Below are positions 60,939 to 64,000 of a stretch of 64,000 nt of DNA, piece after piece. The translations under genes were made by a program, and so were the position numbers. This DNA comes from Pseudomonas khavaziana (lineage in GTDB: Bacteria; Pseudomonadota; Gammaproteobacteria; Pseudomonadales; Pseudomonadaceae). Within the stretch, counting starts at the first letter, position 1. Every line of letters starts with the position of its first letter. Under the pieces are notes generated by a model. The model was not told where the DNA came from. It did not search any database and worked only from the letters and a program-made list of their open reading frames with translations. The stretch is from NCBI RefSeq assembly GCF_019145205.1, contig NZ_JAHSTT010000005.1:124001-188000 (forward strand), in the 5' to 3' direction.

Positions 60939-61697
60939 CTAGAGTCGCAATTCAGCGGAATAGTCGTGGCGACGCAGCTCTGCGACAAAGTCGTAGTAGT
61001 CGTTGCGGCAGTAGGTATCGGTAATTTCAATCGGCGTGTTGTCGGCGGTGTAGCCCACGCGGGTCATCAGCAGCATGGCGGTGCCGGGGGCGATGCCCAC
61101 CAGCTTGGCGAATTCGTCCGAGGCATTGATTGCCTGGATATGTTGCAGGGCGCGCACGATGGGCTTGCCGATGCCTTCCAGGTATTCGTACAGCGAATTG
61201 CCGATGGCTTGCGGGTGCGGCAACACCGAGGCGGGCATGGCGGTCATTTCAATTGCCATCACCGTGTCATCGGCTTTGCGCAAACGCTTGAGGCGCGCCA
61301 CTTTGTCGGTGGGCGACAGGCAAAGGCGGATCAGCTCTTCGTGGGTCGGCGGGGTGATGTCGCGCTCCAGCCACTGTGACGTGGGAACAAAGCCCTTGAG
61401 CCGCAGCATTTCGCTGAACCCCGACAAGCGCGACAAAGGTTGTTCCAGGCGCGGTGTGATGAAGGTGCCAGAGCCTTGGCTGCGTCGGATCAGGCCCTGG
61501 GCAAACAGCACTTCCAAGGCTTTGCGGGCGGTGACCCGCGAGATGCTCAACTGCTCGCTGAGGGCGCGTTCCGACGGCAGGGCCTGCTCGGATTTCCACT
61601 GGCCGGCGTGGATCGCCGCTTCAAGGTTGCGGGCCAGTTGCAGGTACAGTGGCGTGGATTGCTTGTCGTCGGGGCGCAGCGTCAGGATGGGGTTCAT
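60939..61697 (-). CDS. nagR: GntR-family regulator of the nag operon (NagR/NagQ type)
   Basis: 252 residues from ATG 61697 (MNPILTLRPDD); the long upstream frame is not supported. The GntR winged helix is PLYLQLARNLEAAIHAGQWKSEQALPSERALSEQLSISRVTARKALEVL, followed by a UTRA domain that in NagR/DasR proteins binds GlcN-6-P or GlcNAc-6-P. It is the first gene of the operon it presumably controls. Two TGGTAT-AAGTGGTAT-type sites lie upstream. Confidence 0.9.
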   Translation of the reverse strand: MNPILTLRPDDKQSTPLYLQLARNLEAAIHAGQWKSEQALPSERALSEQLSISRVTARKALEVLFAQGLIRRSQGSGTFITPRLEQPLSRLSGFSEMLRLKGFVPTSQWLERDITPPTHEELIRLCLSPTDKVARLKRLRKADDTVMAIEMTAMPASVLPHPQAIGNSLYEYLEGIGKPIVRALQHIQAINASDEFAKLVGIAPGTAMLLMTRVGYTADNTPIEITDTYCRNDYYDFVAELRRHDYSAELRL

Positions 61698-61753
61698 CTG
61701 TGAAGTTTCCGATGCGGTTATTGGAGTGTTGTCGCCCGGTAATGGCCGGAAAT

Positions 61754-61843
61754 TAATACCACTTAAATACCATGTCAATGCCACCAAAACGGTGCGATCC
61801 CCGGTTTCAGGGCTCCTTAATGGGGCTTGGTATCAAGTGGTAT
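61754..61843. promoter_or_regulatory. Putative NagR operators
   Basis: ATACCACTTAAATACCA (61757-61773) and, in the other orientation, TGGTATCAAGTGGTAT (61828-61843). Both are two TGGTAT half-sites spaced ten to eleven bases apart, upstream of the GntR gene. Confidence 0.6.
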
Positions 61844-61960
61844 TAGAGAGGTCTTTGTGTCGCGCACAAGTGCACTGTCCCGCGCGGTGAACTGGTATTC
61901 ACCGGCAGGCGCTGCTGGAGGCAGGAATTATTTTCGAATTATTTTACGAGCGGCACGAAA

Positions 61961-62464
61961 TTACGGCCGGATCTCGATCAGGGTGCCGTCCTTGACCAGG
62001 TTCCAGACTTCACGCATATCCACATTACGCATGCCGATGCAGCCGTCGGTCCAGTCCAGGGTGTGGAACCACTGCTCCGGGTAGTCCTCGGTATCGGGCG
62101 TGCCATGAATCATGATCATGCTGCCCGGTTTCACCCCCTCGCGGCGGGCGCGTGCGGCGTCGCTGATGTTCGGGTAGGAGATGTGCATGGCCAGGTTGAA
62201 GCGATCGCTGGTCTTGCGCCAGTCGATCCAGTAGAGACCTTCGGGCGTGCGGCGGTCGCCTTCGATCAGCTTGTGGCCCTTGGGGTTCTTGCCCAGGGAA
62301 ATGCGGTAGGTCTTGAACGGTTTGCCGTCGTTGATCAGTTGCAATTGGTGGGCGGACTTGAGCACCAGGACTTTCTCGACCGTTCTACCGCCAAGGGTTT
62401 GCACCGTGGCGGCCGGGGACAGCGTGGCGAACGACAGGCAGATCAGAGCAAGCAACCAACGCAT
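61961..62464 (-). CDS. YkuD-type L,D-transpeptidase
   Basis: 167 residues with a signal peptide (MRWLLALICLSFATLSPAA). The YkuD signature is present: IMIHGTPDT and the catalytic cysteine in LDWTDGCIGMRNVDM. KNPKGHKLIEGDRRTPEGLYWIDWR is typical of the small ErfK/YafK-like enzymes. It probably acts on peptidoglycan in the periplasm; its exact reaction (crosslinking or hydrolysis) cannot be decided. Confidence 0.88.
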   Translation of the reverse strand: MRWLLALICLSFATLSPAATVQTLGGRTVEKVLVLKSAHQLQLINDGKPFKTYRISLGKNPKGHKLIEGDRRTPEGLYWIDWRKTSDRFNLAMHISYPNISDAARARREGVKPGSMIMIHGTPDTEDYPEQWFHTLDWTDGCIGMRNVDMREVWNLVKDGTLIEIRP

Positions 62465-62501
62465 TGAAACGGTATCCCTTTGGCGACGATCGGCCGGCTT
62501 G

Positions 62502-63050
62502 TTATTGGGCGGGCTTGGACAGCGGTGGCACGGACTCGCTGCGCACCGGGTAGGCCTGTTGGCGACGGTCAGCGAAGAAGCATTCTAAGGTACGCCCGAC
62601 TGTGCGGAAAGCCAGCTCGGACCAAGGGATATCGGCTTCGTCGAACAGCCTCACTTCCAGGCTTTCCTGGCCAGCGGCGAAGTCCAGGTCGATCAGTTCG
62701 GCGCGGTAGAAGATATGCACCTGGCTGATGTGCGGCACATTGATCAGGGTATAGATGCTCAGGTTGCGCACCCGGGCGCAGGCTTCTTCCAGGGTTTCAC
62801 GCATGGCGGCCTGTTCGACGGTCTCGCCATTTTCCATAAAGCCGGCGGGCAGGGTCCAGTAACCCAGGCGTGGCTCGATGGCGCGGCGGCACAGCAGCAC
62901 CTGGTCGCCCCACACCGGCACGGTACCCGCGACGATGTTGGGATTCTGGTAATGAATGGTCGAGCAGTGATCACACACATAACGCAGGCGTGCGTCGCCC
63001 TCGGGAATGCGTTGGGTAACCGGTTTACCGCACTGGCTGCAGAAATTCAT
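62502..63050 (-). CDS. Zinc-ribbon Nudix hydrolase
   Basis: 182 residues from ATG 63050 (MNFCSQCGKPV). N-terminal zinc ribbon with CSQCGKP and CDHCSTIHYQNP, then the Nudix box GFMENGETVEQAAMRETLEEACA. The arrangement resembles NudC-type NAD(H)/nucleotide hydrolases but is shorter, so the substrate is uncertain. It ends about 40 bp before the transpeptidase start, on the same strand. Confidence 0.87.
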   Translation of the reverse strand: MNFCSQCGKPVTQRIPEGDARLRYVCDHCSTIHYQNPNIVAGTVPVWGDQVLLCRRAIEPRLGYWTLPAGFMENGETVEQAAMRETLEEACARVRNLSIYTLINVPHISQVHIFYRAELIDLDFAAGQESLEVRLFDEADIPWSELAFRTVGRTLECFFADRRQQAYPVRSESVPPLSKPAQ

Positions 63051-63197
63051 GCTGGGTTTCCTGAACAATGGGCACATCTTGGCTTGGTGCCGGGCGTTCC
63101 TGCAAGTTGTCGTTTCGCGACATGCACCGGGTTTTGGGCTTGGGCGCCTGCACGCTTTGGTGCATGATGCAAGGTAGCCAACAGACCGAGATGACTC

Positions 63198-63800
63198 ATG
63201 CTGGACGAGCTACTTCGCCGGGTAAGCAATCACACCCCTCACACCTTGGAAACTGACGGGCGTTTCCCCGAGGCCGCGGTACTGGTGCCGATTACCCGCA
63301 GTGACGAACCTGAGCTGATCCTGACCCTGCGCGCCAGCGGCCTGTCGACCCATGGTGGCGAAGTGGCCTTTCCTGGCGGGCGCCGCGACCCTGACGACCC
63401 GGACCTGATCTTCACCGCCTTGCGCGAGGCCGAAGAAGAAATCGGCCTGCCACCCGGCTTGGTCGAGGTGATCGGGCCGTTGAGCCCATTGATTTCCCTG
63501 CATGGCATTCGCGTAACGCCCTACGTGGGCGTCATTCCCGATTACGTCGAATACCTGGCCAACGACGCCGAAATCGCCGCCGTCTTCAGCGTACCCCTGG
63601 AGTTTTTCCGACAGGACCCACGCGAACATACCCACCGGATTGATTATCAGGGTCGCAGTTGGTACGTGCCCAGCTACCGGTTCGGCGAATACAAGATCTG
63701 GGGCCTGACGGCAATCATGATTGTCGAGCTGATCAATCTGCTCTATGACGATGCCAAGATCAGCCTGCACCAGCCGCCCAAGAGTTTTATCAATATCTAA
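63198..63800 (+). CDS. Nudix CoA pyrophosphatase-like protein
   Basis: 200 residues. STHGGEVAFPGGRRDPDDPDLIFTALREAEEEIGLP combines the Nudix box with the CoA-type upstream motif. It probably hydrolyses CoA or its derivatives to 4'-phosphopantetheine and 3',5'-ADP (NudL/YeaB group). It is divergent from the zinc-ribbon Nudix gene and followed 35 bases later by the carbonic anhydrase gene. Confidence 0.85.
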   Translation: MLDELLRRVSNHTPHTLETDGRFPEAAVLVPITRSDEPELILTLRASGLSTHGGEVAFPGGRRDPDDPDLIFTALREAEEEIGLPPGLVEVIGPLSPLISLHGIRVTPYVGVIPDYVEYLANDAEIAAVFSVPLEFFRQDPREHTHRIDYQGRSWYVPSYRFGEYKIWGLTAIMIVELINLLYDDAKISLHQPPKSFINI

Positions 63801-63835
63801 GCCATCGCATGAATGGCAAGCCGTGAGGGAAAACC

Positions 63836-64000
63836 ATGAAATACCGCCTGGGCGATGCCCGCGTCGAGACCCATCCCAACAGTTGGGTCGCACCGAATGC
63901 CACGCTGGTGGGCAAGGTCAAGCTGGAGGAGGGCGCCAACGTCTGGTTCAACGCGGTGTTGCGCGGTGATAACGAGCTGATCCTGATCGGCAAGAACAGC
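63836..64000 (+). CDS. Gamma-carbonic anhydrase family protein (N-terminal part)
   Basis: The first 55 codons run off the window end. Starting [47 protein letters not shown], they show the left-handed beta-helix hexapeptide pattern of the YrdA/gamma-CA group. GAGG precedes the ATG. Catalytic histidines would be further downstream, so activity cannot be judged. Confidence 0.85.
   Translation, partial: MKYRLGDARVETHPNSWVAPNATLVGKVKLEEGANVWFNAVLRGDNELILIGKNS

Overview
The window is a chromosomal segment of a Pseudomonas, most likely of the P. fluorescens group. The housekeeping genes have the high-GC, C/G-ending codons of that genus. The order bamB-der, leuA, xseA, guaB-guaA, mltF-purL is Pseudomonas-like. 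The spacers are littered with two families of Pseudomonas REP/REPIN palindromes. These assignments rest on family recognition by eye; no database search was possible.

Layout. 1-4098: end of bamB, der, then an overlapping aminotransferase/omega-amidase pair. 4261-6105 (minus): leuA with a candidate upstream leader peptide. 6346-10563 (minus): a 1405-residue dermonecrotic-toxin-like protein. 10766-13871 (minus): M23 peptidase, xseA and a LysR regulator, the last divergent from a TauE/SafE-type exporter. 14880-18774: a four-cysteine protein, guaB and guaA.

About 18770-33303 is an integrated genomic island at the 3' end of guaA. It holds a P4-type integrase, an AlpA regulator, an RSF1010-like RepA helicase and RepC-like initiator followed by four iterons, an orphan trbJ-trbK-like-trbL set, a TraC-like gene next to a large palindrome (candidate oriT), and AT-rich cargo. 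The cargo includes two HEPN-type proteins, a DUF262 (GmrSD-like) protein and a DNA methyltransferase, and looks like defence. The last codons of guaA recur at the right end as a synonymous copy.

33337-49204: a guaA-type terminator split by a REPIN-bearing element, an APH-like phosphotransferase, a second giant toxin-like protein (1574 residues) with two C-terminal modules, and a trehalose regulon (treR, treP, treC, a LamB-type porin, an EIIA-HPr-EI fusion and a cysteine-less EIIB). mltF closes this part. 49491-54429: purL, a YqfO-like protein, and a DUF6124-type protein behind a strongly folded leader. 54546-61697 (minus): the N-acetylglucosamine PTS/catabolic operon (nagR-type GntR regulator, nagA, SIS-type deaminase, EIIA-HPr-EI, nagE). 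61961-64000: L,D-transpeptidase, two Nudix hydrolases and the start of a gamma-carbonic anhydrase.

The two sugar PTS systems are built alike: a membrane EIIBC/EIICB protein and a soluble EIIA-HPr-EI fusion together make a full phosphorelay. Each also has an EIIB-like domain without the phosphorylatable cysteine. The most novel-looking material is the island, with its orphan Trb set and its DUF262-HEPN-methyltransferase cluster, and the repeated ChaN/Tiki-like modules of the two giant toxins.
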